This document shows positions 52,433-62,389 of a DNA stretch of 64,000 nucleotides, piece after piece. The stretch is from Paenibacillus turicensis (GTDB lineage Bacteria; Bacillota; Bacilli; Paenibacillales; Paenibacillaceae). The stretch is from positions 1 to 64,000 of the forward strand of contig NZ_JAGGKG010000012.1 in NCBI RefSeq assembly GCF_017873435.1. Reading direction: 5' to 3'. The notes beneath the pieces are model-generated. The model was not told the origin of the DNA, ran no database searches, and was given only the letters and a program-made list of their open reading frames with translations. The stretch's first letter is position 1; every line of letters begins with the position of its first letter. A program made the position numbers and the translations under genes.

Positions 52433-52616
52433 AAATTAATGGTTAAACCTCAAAGAGACACTAAACGAAGGAAAAAGGGATTGTGGAACAATGGAATGGT
52501 TGCCTTTAAAACTGGATTTTTACCTTGAATAGATTGCATAATATGAATCCAGTTTTAACAGCAAGTGAAGCAACCCTTTTGACGTAGTGCCTTCTCTTGT
52601 AGTTAATCATTAATTT
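52433..52616. repeat. Interspersed palindromic repeat, copy F (diverged)
   Basis: A 184-bp element with inverted ends AAATTAATGGTTAA and TTAATCATTAATTT. Inside, TTTAAAACTGGATT (52505-52518) faces AATCCAGTTTTAA (52546-52558), and GGTTGC faces GCAACC. TTGAGCC follows, as at copies D and E. The internal sequence differs from the copies near 22.8 kb, so it is a related subtype or convergent element. It fills the gap between the GT2 gene and the aldo/keto reductase gene. Confidence 0.6.
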
Positions 52617-52641
52617 TGGCTTGAGCCAGAAATAAGATTTT

Positions 52642-52669
52642 TTGAGTAAACGACGTTTTCATTTATAAT
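52642..52669 (+). promoter_or_regulatory. Sigma-A promoter of the aldo/keto reductase gene
   Basis: TTGAGT (52642-52647), a 16-base spacer and a perfect TATAAT (52664-52669), 38 bases before the start codon at 52708. Confidence 0.6.
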
Positions 52670-52707
52670 GATATGATAACAAACCATCATAAAGGAGGAT
52701 GTTATCA

Positions 52708-53604
52708 TTGAACTATCGCCGTTTAGGGAAAACGGAGCTTGAGGTATCCGTTATTGGAGTTGGCACGTGGCAATTTGGTGGGGAATGGGGGCGTTCCTTT
52801 TCTCAGGCTGAAGTCGATGCTATTTTGGACCAAGCGAAAGAGGAAGGCATTAACCTTATTGATACAGCGGAATGTTATGGGGATCATTTATCCGAGAGCT
52901 TGATTGGTGATTATCTTCACCGCCGTCGGCGCGAGGATTGGGTTGTTGCTACGAAATTTGGTCATCACTTTCATTATAACTTCTCTCGTACAGACGTATT
53001 TGCACCCCAAGATGTTTTACAGCAGTTAGATGCTTCCTTACGTGCTTTACGTACAGATTATATTGATCTATATCAATTCCATTCTGGCCCTGATCAAGTG
53101 TTTGATAACGACGAGTTATGGACGATGTTGGACAAGCAGGTGCAGGCAGGGAAAATCCGTCATCTTGGTTTATCTATTGCTAAAAATAACAATCTACATC
53201 AGACAGATGCAGCTTCAAGTGTGAATGCAAAGGTAATCCAAGTCGTATATAATCGTCTTGATCGCACGCCAGAGGATACTGTGTTTCCTTCCTGCCAACG
53301 TCAGGATTTAGGGGTGCTTGCGCGTGTGCCATTAGCAAGTGGTTATTTGAGTGGAAAATATAAGCCAGGAGCAACCTTTGAGCAAAATGATGTTCGTCAT
53401 CGGCATGATGCTGAAGCCACACGCCAGAAGCTGGAGGAAGTGATGCGTATTGCGCAACATGAGGTACCAGAAGGTGTGGATATGGCACAATGGGCACTTG
53501 CATGGTGTCTGGGGCATGAGGCAGTTACCGCAGTTATCCCTGGGTGTAAAAGCCCAGAGCAAGTGAGTAGTAATGCTGCTGCTGCGAGGTTGTTAGATAA
53601 ATAA
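52708..53604 (+). CDS. Aldo/keto reductase
   Basis: A 298-residue NAD(P)H-dependent reductase of the aldo/keto reductase superfamily. It starts NYRRLGKTELEVSVIGVGTW; the catalytic set is visible: Asp in NLIDTAECYG, Tyr in the same motif, Lys in VVATKFG and His in DLYQFHSG. The cofactor loop is IPGCKSPEQVSSN near the end. It is similar to YhdN/YajO-type enzymes. TTG at 52708 follows AAAGGAGG; a longer start at 52699 is inside the spacing of that site. The gene is monocistronic with its own promoter. The substrate is unknown. Confidence 0.94.
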   Translation: MNYRRLGKTELEVSVIGVGTWQFGGEWGRSFSQAEVDAILDQAKEEGINLIDTAECYGDHLSESLIGDYLHRRRREDWVVATKFGHHFHYNFSRTDVFAPQDVLQQLDASLRALRTDYIDLYQFHSGPDQVFDNDELWTMLDKQVQAGKIRHLGLSIAKNNNLHQTDAASSVNAKVIQVVYNRLDRTPEDTVFPSCQRQDLGVLARVPLASGYLSGKYKPGATFEQNDVRHRHDAEATRQKLEEVMRIAQHEVPEGVDMAQWALAWCLGHEAVTAVIPGCKSPEQVSSNAAAARLLDK

Positions 53605-53679
53605 ACTATAATGCTTTGAAGAACAGCATCGAGCCTGATTGCTTAGAATATAATTTGATAAAATGGGCTCTACACCAAA

Positions 53680-53744
53680 TTGGTGCTTGATAAAAGTGGA
53701 AGAAGCAACAAAATTTCTTTCACTCACAATCAAGCACTTTTTTG
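53680..53744 (+). terminator. Hairpin with T run after the aldo/keto reductase
   Basis: TTGGTGCTTGAT pairs with ATCAAGCAC, with a loop of about 40 bases, followed by TTTTTTG. The loop contains TAAAAGTGGAAGAAGC, which recalls the left arm of the palindromic repeats (GATAAAGGTGGAAGC), so this may also be a short decayed copy of that family. Confidence 0.5.
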
Positions 53745-53877
53745 TTAATCAGATTTTTTCCTGTTCATTCTCTGTTCATAATGTAGTCATAAGGGGGACA
53801 TCTTGATTAGTTACATTGTCTTTAGCACCCCTGTTAAGGTGACTTAACACATTAATGGAGATAGGAGTAGATGAAGA

Positions 53878-56004
53878 ATGAAAGTAAAAGACACTAAAAT
53901 AAAAATGAGTATGAGGACAGCGATAAAAAGAAATACTATCGTTGCTGTGACTCTTATGCTGACGATACTTGCCCCAACGTCTGCAATTGCCACACCCGTT
54001 GCCACGAATAACGACAATATCCTTACTTATGAAAAAACGAAGAATGCTGCAATTGAAAAATCCAAATTACTGACTGAGACGTACGGTACGACGAGTCTGC
54101 AATATGCACTTATTGATGGTGGAGAGATTGTGGTGTCCGATCAAACCGGAAAAAACGACATAAATGACAAGGTATCTCTTACTTCGAACACCATCTATGG
54201 TATTGGTTCAACCAGTAAAATGTTTCTTACAGCTTCTGTTATGAAGCTGGTTGATGAGGGCAAGATCAATTTGGATGTGCCTGTTGTGAACTATATGCCT
54301 GATTTTACAATGAAAGATAATCGATACAAACAAATTACACCCCGTATGTTATTAAATCACTCTTCGGGTCTTCTAGGTACCTCAGCCAGCAATGCCGCAT
54401 TGTATGGAGATAATGACACGTATTCACATGATACGTTTCTCGATCAACTGGCGAATCAAAATCTGAAGGCAGATCCTGGGGCATACTCAGTCTATAGCAA
54501 TGACGGCTTTACGTTAGGTGAAATTCTGGTTGAAAGGGTTAGCGGCCTCGACTTTACCGCATTTATACACAAGTATTTCACGGAGCCTTTGGATATGAAC
54601 CATACGATAACACCACAGGATGTGGTTAATTCGGCAGAAATGGCAGGAGTCTATTCCCCTAATTATGAAGGACAACTTCCAACAGGAAATTATAATGTTA
54701 TTGCTTCTGGAGGTTTGTATTCCACTGCTGAAGATCTGGTCAAATTTTCACGAATCTTCACGGGTGAGGTCAAAGGCATTCTTTCCAACAAGTCGGTAGA
54801 AGCCATGGAGCAAAAAGAATACAGAAGAGGCATGTGGCCAGAGGATAGTGATTCTTCTATATCTTACGGATTAGGGTGGGATAGTGTGGACTTGTTCCCA
54901 TTCAGTGACTATGGCATCAAGGCTGTTACGAAAGGTGGAGATACGTTATCTTATCACTCTTCACTCGTCATACTTCCGGAATATAAGATGGCTGCAGCCG
55001 TAACCTCTTCAGGCGGAGCAAGCACAACCAATCAATTCATTGCGAGTGAGCTATTACTTAACGCACTTGAAGAAAAGGGCATTATTAAAGAACGGAAACC
55101 GGAAAAATCATTTGGTGTACCTGTGAAGGCTGATATGCCTAAAGAAATCTCCGAGTTTGCGGGGATGTATGGTGGAAATAATTCAGTTACGAAGATCAAA
55201 ATAAATCCCACCGGACAAATGACTGTATCCGCGCTAACAGCTCCAAATAACCCGGATCAAGAATACACATATACCGCGGATGGTACGTTTGTTAACGATA
55301 AAGGCACAGAAAAGTTGAAATTTGTTGAGGAGAAAAACGGGCATACCTACCTATGGTCTCGATCGTATATATCCGTTCCAGGACTCGGACAAGTGGCTAC
55401 ATCAGAATATAAAGCGGAGAAGCTTACAGCCAATGAATTATCCAAGGAGATTTCAGACACATGGAAAAAGCGTGATGGTAAAAAATACTATGTGGTGAAT
55501 GAGAAATATACATCCATGCTTTATCTTAATTCTAAATCCATCCTGCCTATTCAGTTGAATAAAGAGAATCCAGGGTATATGTCTAATCATAAAATTATTG
55601 GAGCAAACGAAGCAGAAAATCTATTGCAGATTCCTGGCATTGCCGGACGTGATACGATGCACATTCATTTTTCTCAAAAGGACGGAGGCGAGTATCTTAC
55701 AGCTTTAGGTTATGTATACGCTAGTGAGGAACTGGTGAAACCACTCTATTCGGGCAAAAAATCTGCAACAACCATTCAAGCAGATGGATATGCCAAATGG
55801 TTTTCAGTACCAGCTACTGCAAAAGGAAAAGTTATGACAGTGCAGTTGCCTGCAAATGGAGCCTTTGCTATCTATGACCAGACTGGAATTTGTATTAATC
55901 ACACCGTAGTCAGCGGTAATAATGAGGTTGTCTTACCAGAGAACGGCCGCATTGTATTTGCAGGTGAGGTTGGTTCTAAATTTGAAATTTCATTACAAAA
56001 GTAA
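53878..56004 (+). CDS. Secreted serine hydrolase, beta-lactamase/class C fold
   Basis: A 708-residue exported protein. Residues 1-38 are a signal region (basic start, [20 protein letters not shown]). Residues about 50-400 are a penicillin-binding-protein/class C beta-lactamase fold: SxxK in [14 protein letters not shown], YxN in [13 protein letters not shown], and the third element [11 protein letters not shown]. This group includes esterases, D-amino peptidases and PBP4*-like proteins. Residues about 430-708 are two extra beta-rich domains ([40 protein letters not shown]), with no match I can name. The ATG follows GGAGATAGGAGTAGATGAAGA. A terminator follows. Confidence 0.87.
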   Translation: MKVKDTKIKMSMRTAIKRNTIVAVTLMLTILAPTSAIATPVATNNDNILTYEKTKNAAIEKSKLLTETYGTTSLQYALIDGGEIVVSDQTGKNDINDKVSLTSNTIYGIGSTSKMFLTASVMKLVDEGKINLDVPVVNYMPDFTMKDNRYKQITPRMLLNHSSGLLGTSASNAALYGDNDTYSHDTFLDQLANQNLKADPGAYSVYSNDGFTLGEILVERVSGLDFTAFIHKYFTEPLDMNHTITPQDVVNSAEMAGVYSPNYEGQLPTGNYNVIASGGLYSTAEDLVKFSRIFTGEVKGILSNKSVEAMEQKEYRRGMWPEDSDSSISYGLGWDSVDLFPFSDYGIKAVTKGGDTLSYHSSLVILPEYKMAAAVTSSGGASTTNQFIASELLLNALEEKGIIKERKPEKSFGVPVKADMPKEISEFAGMYGGNNSVTKIKINPTGQMTVSALTAPNNPDQEYTYTADGTFVNDKGTEKLKFVEEKNGHTYLWSRSYISVPGLGQVATSEYKAEKLTANELSKEISDTWKKRDGKKYYVVNEKYTSMLYLNSKSILPIQLNKENPGYMSNHKIIGANEAENLLQIPGIAGRDTMHIHFSQKDGGEYLTALGYVYASEELVKPLYSGKKSATTIQADGYAKWFSVPATAKGKVMTVQLPANGAFAIYDQTGICINHTVVSGNNEVVLPENGRIVFAGEVGSKFEISLQK

Positions 56005-56059
56005 ATATACCAGTCAGAAAAGAGTCAAATTTGTTCGATGGTGATAGGAGATGATGGTG

Positions 56060-56147
56060 ATAGAGACAAAAGTGATTTCGTCTTCGTAAAAAAGTTTGTT
56101 GTGGTGACTACTTTTTAACAGAAGAAACCACATTGTCTCTATTTTTT
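56060..56147. terminator. Terminator between convergent genes
   Basis: ATAGAGACAA pairs with TTGTCTCTAT at the base of a longer imperfect hairpin, followed by TTTTTTG. It lies about 55 bases after the serine hydrolase stop and 36 bases before the stop of the gene on the other strand. Confidence 0.65.
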
Positions 56148-56182
56148 GTTTTTACAGTTTAATTAGAAGTGAATTTGCTTAT

Positions 56183-56848
56183 TTATAAAGAGAAAGCTAA
56201 TTCATGTAATTGCTTATTATCATAAATATGAACCCCAGCCTTGTTCTGCTGGCTTAGGTTATACATCGCTTGTGCCACCTGCTTGCCTTCAATCGCCTTA
56301 TATTTCTTTAAAGGCCCTGCCATCAACCAAGTCGTCCCTTTTGCCACAATCGCGCCTAGTTGTTCACCAACTCTTACTTCATTCCGTTCTCCAAGTAATA
56401 ATGCAGGACGGAGGATCGATAGAGAAGGGTAGGCAAGTCTTGCGAGCTTCTGCTCCAGTTCGCCCTTCATGCGAGAATAAAAAATAGAAGAGTTAGGGTT
56501 TGCCCCCATAGCACTAACTACGAGAAATTGCTGTGCGCCTTGCTGCTGTGACAATTTTGCAATTGTAACCGGATACTCTACATCAATCCGATACATCACT
56601 TCTTGGCTTCCAGCCTTTTTAATCGTTGTCCCTAAACAGCAAAACACATCATCAACGGCAAATAAAGAAGGTTGGTCCTCTAGCTTATCGAAATTTACGA
56701 TATGTTCAGTTAACTTCGAGTGCTGTTCATTTAATGATGAACGAACAAGTGCAACAATATGGTCATAGGCTTCATTATGTAATAATATTTGCAAAAGGTG
56801 CTGACCTACTAACCCGCTGGCACCTATAATTAGTGCAGTTTTTCCCAT
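56183..56848 (-). CDS. NAD(P)-binding Rossmann protein (atypical SDR, HTATIP2-like)
   Basis: A 221-residue protein of the NAD(P)-binding short-chain/NmrA-like group. The Rossmann motif is ALIIGASGLVGQHLLQILLH (GxxGxxG), followed by VFCCLGTTIKKAGSQ, the sign of HTATIP2/TIP30-type proteins, YRIDVEYPVTIAKLSQQQGA, SAMGANPNSSIFYSRMKGEL with the YxxxK-like pair, and LSILRPALLLGER. The reaction is unknown. ATG at 56846-56848 follows AGGAGGATAACTTAG. It is monocistronic on the minus strand. Confidence 0.85.
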   Translation of the reverse strand: MGKTALIIGASGLVGQHLLQILLHNEAYDHIVALVRSSLNEQHSKLTEHIVNFDKLEDQPSLFAVDDVFCCLGTTIKKAGSQEVMYRIDVEYPVTIAKLSQQQGAQQFLVVSAMGANPNSSIFYSRMKGELEQKLARLAYPSLSILRPALLLGERNEVRVGEQLGAIVAKGTTWLMAGPLKKYKAIEGKQVAQAMYNLSQQNKAGVHIYDNKQLHELAFSL

Positions 56849-57030
56849 CTAAGTTATCCTCCTGATATATATTACTATTTCTATTATAATGTAATCCAAT
56901 GGATTTGCTATTAATCACTAATAGCGAAATAGTCATTTATTATTTTAATGGGAATTTTTATGATATGCACAAGGCTCAGGTATCAAATATTTAGCATCAT
57001 CTCCTAAAATATTCATGGGAGGTGCATCGT

Positions 57031-57213
57031 GTGCTAGGGCATGAGGGCTTGAAAAATAAAATAGAAGTTGCAAGAGTAGAGTTACATCATTTAGCTGAGA
57101 TAAACGGGTTTATGGACCAAAGGGTATTAGAGCAATCTATGTTCTTAGATGAATTGATTAATAAATATAATAAAATTCGATATGATTTATATAAGAAGAA
57201 GCCCATCGCGTAA
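57031..57213 (+). CDS. Spo0E-like aspartyl-phosphate phosphatase
   Basis: A 60-residue, two-helix protein of the Spo0E family, which removes phosphate from Spo0A and so delays sporulation. Helix 1 is KNKIEVARVELHHLAEINGF and helix 2 contains the family motif VLEQSMFLDELINKYNKIRY (S-x-x-LDxLI, cf. SQELD). GTG at 57031 follows GGGAGGTGCATC with suitable spacing; the longer GTG at 57022 lies within the ribosome site. The terminator at 57195 overlaps the last codons. Several copies per genome are usual in spore formers. The family call rests on a short motif but is convincing. Confidence 0.85.
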   Translation: MLGHEGLKNKIEVARVELHHLAEINGFMDQRVLEQSMFLDELINKYNKIRYDLYKKKPIA

Positions 57214-57237
57214 GCGAAGAGAAGGCTTCTTTTTTTA
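57195..57237 (+). terminator. Intrinsic terminator overlapping the Spo0E-like gene end
   Basis: AGAAGCCCATCGC pairs with GCGAAGAGAAGGCTTCT around a GTAA loop, followed by TTTTTT. The 5' arm lies within the last codons of the Spo0E-like gene. Confidence 0.85.
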
Positions 57238-57385
57238 TATAGGTTGTGTCTAAACAATCACTACCTCAAAATTTAAAAATGAACTAAAGCATGGCTATAT
57301 TCATCTATTTATTGTGGGGTGGAGAAATAAAATGAGCATGTTATAATAGGAAACTATAAAAAGTTAATTTTATTATAGAAATGAG

Positions 57386-59374
57386 ATGGACATTATTTTT
57401 AATTTATTTAAAAGTAAGTCTCAGTTTTGGCTTACATTACTTCTAATTGTGTTTAAGGTGATATTACTTAGATATTTCTTTTATGATGGTATTCACGCAA
57501 AAGGGATGCCTGGTGACATATTATCGCTGTTACTCCTTTTATTTACCATCGAGCTGATAATTCCAACTCAGTGGCGCAGACGTGCGGTTATATATTGGAG
57601 CCTAAATTTTATTATTTCATTTACACTTTTTGCGGCAACCCTATATTTTGCACACTTTGGAACAGTGCCCACTTATTTAGTATTGGGTGAGTTAAACCAA
57701 GTCCCTCAAGTAAAGGCCAGTGTTGGCGCGTTACTCCGTCCACAGCAATTTTTATATTTTGCTGATTTTGTTGTTTTGGCAGTATGGGCGATCATTAAAT
57801 GGTTTTTAAATAGAAGAAATCGCTCTAGCTATGGCTTTAATGGGGGCTTTGGCTCTGGTTTTCGCTCGGATATTGGATCTAGCTACGGGGACAACTATTC
57901 CTTCTCATCTCGCCGTTTTAAACCGACATGGGGATGGAAGCTAGGTATAGGCGTGGTGCTTGCCATTTGTGTGTTGACCTCAGGTATGTACGTCAAGGCA
58001 GGTCGAAGTATCGATAATGAGCTTGTTCGCGCTGAAAGTGTGGGCTTCATTAATTTTCAATTTGATGCAGTATTTCGTAATCAAGAGGAAGAGCGATTAA
58101 TTGCTGAAGGAAATTTACATGAGATTGAGAAGCAGGTCGCAGAGCATCAAGCAAGCTATAACTACAAAAATATAGAGACAGATGCGGTGGCGAAAGAAGC
58201 ACAGTATTTTGGCGCTGCAAAAGGTAAAAATTTAATCGTAGTTCAAATGGAGTCCTTTCAAAATTTTCCGATTAACTTGAAAATAGACGGACAAGAGATT
58301 ACGCCTGTGCTGAATCAGCTTGCAAAGGAAGGCTTATATTTCCCTCATGTTTATCAGCAAATTGGAACTGGCAATACGTCAGATGCCGAATTCATGTCGA
58401 ATACTTCGATTTATCCTACAGCCACCGTTGCGATGTCTAAAGGATTTGGTAATCGGCAATTGCCAAGCTTGCCACGTTTACTGCAAAGTAAAGGGTACGT
58501 AGCGCAAACCTATCATATCAATGACGTAAAGTTTTGGGATCGGCATCGCCTATATCCAGCCCTTAATTTTGATCAATATTTTGATCGTCCTTATTATAAC
58601 AATGATCATTTTAACGATTTTGGGGCGTCGGATGAGGAAATGTATAGAGTAGGGATGGAGCAATTAAGTCAGCTACAAGCACAATCTAAGCCTTTTTATG
58701 CTCAATTTGTTACAACCTCTAGTCATTCCCCATTTGTTGTGCCACAGGATAAACGTAAAATTACGTTACCTGCGGAATTAGAGGGAAGTAACCTTGGTAA
58801 CTATATTATGGCGATCAACTATACTGATTATGCGATTGGTCAGTTGATTAATAGTCTGAAGCAACAGGGCATGTGGGAAAATACGATCCTTGCCTTTTAT
58901 GGAGATCATTTTGGTATCCAGCCAACGGAGACAGGGGCAGAAGAAATTACAGCCAAGCTAGGAATTCCTTATGATGATCGTATTAGTCGATTTAATATTC
59001 CATTTATTATTCATATCCCAGGGGAAAGCCATGGCAAGGTGATCGAGCGTACAGGTGGGCAACTGGATATCATGCCTACCTTAGCCAATTTATTAGGTAT
59101 ATCGCTTAAGGATGCACAATTTACAGCCTTTGGACAAGATTTACTTAATATTGATCATAATGTCGTGGGGATGAGATATTATCTTCCTACAGGATCCTTT
59201 TTTAACGATGATATTTTATTTGTTCCTGGTGAAGGCTTTGATGACGGACAAGCAACCTCAATAAATACACTTGAGCCCGTTACAGACTTTGCAAAATATC
59301 GAAGTGACTACGATTACATTCTGGAGCTTATGAAATTATCAGATCAGTATGTGAAGCTACTGCCTAAACGTTAA
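57386..59374 (+). CDS. LTA synthase family sulfatase (LtaS type)
   Basis: A 662-residue membrane enzyme of the LtaS group, which polymerises glycerol phosphate onto lipid anchors for lipoteichoic acid. Five membrane helices occupy residues 1-205. The extracellular sulfatase-fold domain begins at about 275: metal ligand Glu289 in VVQMESFQNF, catalytic Thr331 in IGTGNTSDAEF, and later FYGDHFG with the Asp-His metal pair. A Gly/Ser/Tyr/Arg-rich insertion (about residues 145-182) lies between helices 4 and 5 and is not usual for the family. The ATG at 57386 has only a weak ribosome site (GAAATGAG). It is monocistronic, with a terminator at 59379. Confidence 0.93.
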   Translation: MDIIFNLFKSKSQFWLTLLLIVFKVILLRYFFYDGIHAKGMPGDILSLLLLLFTIELIIPTQWRRRAVIYWSLNFIISFTLFAATLYFAHFGTVPTYLVLGELNQVPQVKASVGALLRPQQFLYFADFVVLAVWAIIKWFLNRRNRSSYGFNGGFGSGFRSDIGSSYGDNYSFSSRRFKPTWGWKLGIGVVLAICVLTSGMYVKAGRSIDNELVRAESVGFINFQFDAVFRNQEEERLIAEGNLHEIEKQVAEHQASYNYKNIETDAVAKEAQYFGAAKGKNLIVVQMESFQNFPINLKIDGQEITPVLNQLAKEGLYFPHVYQQIGTGNTSDAEFMSNTSIYPTATVAMSKGFGNRQLPSLPRLLQSKGYVAQTYHINDVKFWDRHRLYPALNFDQYFDRPYYNNDHFNDFGASDEEMYRVGMEQLSQLQAQSKPFYAQFVTTSSHSPFVVPQDKRKITLPAELEGSNLGNYIMAINYTDYAIGQLINSLKQQGMWENTILAFYGDHFGIQPTETGAEEITAKLGIPYDDRISRFNIPFIIHIPGESHGKVIERTGGQLDIMPTLANLLGISLKDAQFTAFGQDLLNIDHNVVGMRYYLPTGSFFNDDILFVPGEGFDDGQATSINTLEPVTDFAKYRSDYDYILELMKLSDQYVKLLPKR

Positions 59375-59378
59375 TAAA

Positions 59379-59450
59379 AAAACAGCCCGTAGCGCTCCCT
59401 GTGCCTTAGCTTGTCAAAGTATGCATAAGGAGTGAACTTCGGGCTGTTTT
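59379..59450. terminator. Bidirectional terminator
   Basis: AAAACAGCCCG pairs with CGGGCTGTTTT at the base of a long imperfect hairpin between the LtaS-type gene and the convergent MFS gene. A-rich and T-rich runs lie on both sides. Confidence 0.85.
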
Positions 59451-59455
59451 CAGAA

Positions 59456-60628
59456 TTAATTCAGCTTTTGCTGGCGAAAAACACGATTTCCCATTTCAGA
59501 CGCAATAAACATAATGATGAACAGCAATAGGAGTAAAATTGGAATCAAAAACATGCCAAATTGGGTGGCGATTAGACCTACAAGCAAGGGGGTTAAGGTA
59601 GCTCCTACATAAGCGCTTGCCATTTCAAGCCCAATCACACTTGGTGAGGCTTTTTCCCCAAAACGTTCTGGTGTTGCATGTACTATGCTTGGATAGACAG
59701 GTGCGCCACCAAAACCGATAATAAATAAGGCACTAGCCATAGCAGGATAAGGAACAGGGGTAATGAGTATAATGAATCCTACACAGCCTATGATCCCGCC
59801 ATAACGAATAAGGTGTTTGCTTGAGACATATGTCGATAAAAAGCCAGATACCAACCGTCCAATTATAATTCCGATAAAAAATATTGAGGAAAGCGCCGCT
59901 GCCGAAGCAGGTGAGAGTTGTTTACTCTCAATTAAGAATGTCGCAATCCACAAGCTAACAGCCGCTTCTGTACCGTTATAGCATAACATGGTGAGCATAA
60001 ACATTTTCACGCCAGGAATTCGTAAAGCCTCTTTATTGCTGACAACCTTTGCTTCTTCCTCATCAGCAGACTTTTCCTTCTCAAATATTTTCCACAAGGA
60101 TAAAGTAAATAATAAAATAAGCACCAAAATCGTAAGCATTATAGCGATGGTTATAAAACCTGCGCGCCATTGGTTCCCATTTCTCAACCAGTATGACATC
60201 ACGATAGGTCCAGTCATCGCACCTACACCCCAAAAGCAATGTAACCAGCTCATATGTTTTGCTTTAAAATGAAGGGCAACATAATTAGATAAAGCTGCGT
60301 CTACACAACCTGCTCCTAAGCCAAGTGGAATTGCTAACAGGATTAGATAGATGAAGGCATCTGAAAAAGATATGCCTGTTAAGGCAATTGCGGTAAGAAA
60401 AATACTACCAAGCGTAACTTTGCCCGTACCAAATTTGTGTAATAACTTGCTGGCAAATAAGCTGGAAATGACGGTACCAGACGATACGGTTAATGAGATA
60501 TACCCTGCCATCTCTGTGGTGGCACCGATATCCAGCCTCAATACAGACCAAGAGCTGCCCAATAGTCCATCAGGCAACCCGAGTCCTAAAAATGCTAGAT
60601 AAATAATAACTAATAAAAAAGTGACCAT
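59456..60628 (-). CDS. MFS transporter (FucP/YfkF-like)
   Basis: A 390-residue major facilitator with 12 hydrophobic segments. The N-terminal half shows LAFLGLGLPDGLLGSSWSVL, GAGCVDAALSNYVALHFKAK and HMSWLHCFWGVGAMTGPIVM, which are typical of the sugar-porter-like FucP/YfkF group; the C-terminal half has FIGIIIGRLVSGFLSTYVSS (the RxxxG loop). The substrate cannot be assigned. The ATG follows TTGAGGAGAGAATA. It is monocistronic on the minus strand, between the LtaS-type gene and mntH. Confidence 0.9.
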   Translation of the reverse strand: MVTFLLVIIYLAFLGLGLPDGLLGSSWSVLRLDIGATTEMAGYISLTVSSGTVISSLFASKLLHKFGTGKVTLGSIFLTAIALTGISFSDAFIYLILLAIPLGLGAGCVDAALSNYVALHFKAKHMSWLHCFWGVGAMTGPIVMSYWLRNGNQWRAGFITIAIMLTILVLILLFTLSLWKIFEKEKSADEEEAKVVSNKEALRIPGVKMFMLTMLCYNGTEAAVSLWIATFLIESKQLSPASAAALSSIFFIGIIIGRLVSGFLSTYVSSKHLIRYGGIIGCVGFIILITPVPYPAMASALFIIGFGGAPVYPSIVHATPERFGEKASPSVIGLEMASAYVGATLTPLLVGLIATQFGMFLIPILLLLLFIIMFIASEMGNRVFRQQKLN

Positions 60629-60768
60629 TATTCTCTCCTCAAAATATCCAATAATTAAGCCAGCATGCTACAGCATCACAATGCTCAACTAGCTAGTATA
60701 TAATTCTATGGGTATCTTGGAAATTAAGCTAGCTCTATTTTGCGTATTAATACTACAATTTTGATGTT

Positions 60769-62145
60769 TTACAACCCTACAAATGTGCCGTAAATAAGGA
60801 AGCAGTTCAAAATAGTTAACGTAATTGCAATCGTCCATGCTAAATATTTCATCCATGCTGGGTTAGCGAATTCACCCATTAGCTTTTTACTACTTGTAAA
60901 GATCGTTAAAGGAATGATGGCAAAGGGAAGCTGAATACTTAAAAAGACTTGGGTGTATAGCAATAGCTTTTCGACTGCATCCTCTCTACCGCCGTAAATA
61001 ATAACACAGATGATAACAGGCACGATAGCGAGCAAGCGTGTAATGATGCGGCGTAGCCAGGTAGGCATTTTCATCTCGATAAAGCCTTCCATGACGATTT
61101 GACCTGACAACGTACCTGTAATTGTTGAATTTTGTCCAGATGCAAGCAATGCAACTGCAAACAAGGTGCTTAACAGCGGACTTGCAATGGCTCCAACGAT
61201 TGCATTATCACTTAAAGCATTATAAAGGTCAGTAAAGCGACCTAAATCACTTGTGGTACCAAAAAATAATGCCGCTCCTAATATAAGCAATAAGCAGTTA
61301 ATGACAAATGCGATGCTGAGCTGTATGTTGGAGTCAATGGTCGCAAAACGAACCGCTTCTCTTTTCCCTTCTGTATTTCGTTCAAATTGTCTCGTTTGTA
61401 CAATCGAAGAGTGCAAATATAAATTGTGTGGCATAACCGTTGCCCCAATAATACCTAATGCAAGAAGTAGCATATGTCCATTTGTTGCAATTTCAGTGCT
61501 TGGAATAAAACCACGAAGTAGTGGACCCATGCTTGGATTGGATAAGATTACTTCATATAAGAAGACGATAAAAATCGTTGCAATTAAGGTAGCAACAATC
61601 GCTTCAATTTTGCGAAATCCAACCCTAGTTAATAATAATAGAAGTAGTACATCAAAGGTTGTAATTAATACGCCAACTAAAAGTGGGATATGAAATAACA
61701 ATTGGAGTGCTATGGCGCCACCAATGACTTCTGCAATATCTGTTGCCATAATAGCCAGTTCAGTTAAGATCCATAAAACAATGGCAATAGGCTTCGAGGT
61801 TGCTTTGCGTGTTGCCTGCGCTAGATCCATGCCAGTCACAATGCCTAGCTTTGCACACATGCCTTGTAAGAGCATGGCAATTAAATTAGATAATAAAATG
61901 ACGCTAAGGAGTGTATACCCGAATTGGGAGCCACCTTGAATGGAGGTAATCCAATTGCCTGGGTCCATATAGCCTACAGCTACTAATGCACCAGGACCAC
62001 TAAAGGCGGCTAACTTTTTCCAAAAGCCTGCATTTTTAGGGAGAGAAACGGTATTGTTAATTTCCTCAAGGCTTGCACCATTTGCTGAGGTAAATATTGC
62101 TGATTCTTCGTAGGCCGCTTCTTTACTTGATGTCATAGCCTTCAT
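60769..62145 (-). CDS. mntH: Manganese/divalent metal transporter MntH (Nramp)
   Basis: A 458-residue proton-coupled divalent metal importer of the Nramp family with 11 membrane helices. Helix 1 carries the metal-binding [15 protein letters not shown] (DPGN) and helix 6 carries [17 protein letters not shown] (MPH motif). About 45 extra residues precede helix 1 ([20 protein letters not shown]), cytoplasmic and unusual only in length. The ATG at 62143-62145 follows AAAGAAGGAAAAATC. I looked upstream for a manganese riboswitch or MntR box and saw none that I could support. It is monocistronic. Confidence 0.95.
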   Translation of the reverse strand: MKAMTSSKEAAYEESAIFTSANGASLEEINNTVSLPKNAGFWKKLAAFSGPGALVAVGYMDPGNWITSIQGGSQFGYTLLSVILLSNLIAMLLQGMCAKLGIVTGMDLAQATRKATSKPIAIVLWILTELAIMATDIAEVIGGAIALQLLFHIPLLVGVLITTFDVLLLLLLTRVGFRKIEAIVATLIATIFIVFLYEVILSNPSMGPLLRGFIPSTEIATNGHMLLLALGIIGATVMPHNLYLHSSIVQTRQFERNTEGKREAVRFATIDSNIQLSIAFVINCLLLILGAALFFGTTSDLGRFTDLYNALSDNAIVGAIASPLLSTLFAVALLASGQNSTITGTLSGQIVMEGFIEMKMPTWLRRIITRLLAIVPVIICVIIYGGREDAVEKLLLYTQVFLSIQLPFAIIPLTIFTSSKKLMGEFANPAWMKYLAWTIAITLTILNCFLIYGTFVGL

Positions 62146-62324
62146 GATTTTTCCTTCTTTCTGTTAAAGCTATCTGTTAATTTATTTATTGTTAATCGTT
62201 TGATGTAGCAATATAGTTATGATCTAATCATATTTTGCTCCTGTGCAACTTTTTTGTCAATAACTAATTAATTTTGTTTATGCCAAGTGATTGTCTTAGA
62301 GGAAACTATTGGGAATACATAAAA

Positions 62325-62375
62325 AAAGAACACACCATCTCCACCTATAAATTAGGGAAGATGTCGTGTTCTTAA
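62325..62375 (-). terminator. Terminator of the secreted helical protein gene
   Basis: On the minus strand AAGAACACGACATCTTCCC pairs with GGTGTGTTCTTTTTTT through a stem with one bulge. It lies just after the stop of the gene at 62390. Confidence 0.8.
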
Positions 62376-62389
62376 AATATGATGAAAGA

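Noticed and set aside
61253-61693. 146-codon plus-strand frame inside mntH
   Set aside because: It is antisense to a complete Nramp gene and shows no independent support.
62146-62389. Manganese riboswitch or MntR operator upstream of mntH
   Set aside because: No yybP-ykoY-type conserved core or clear MntR palindrome could be seen.
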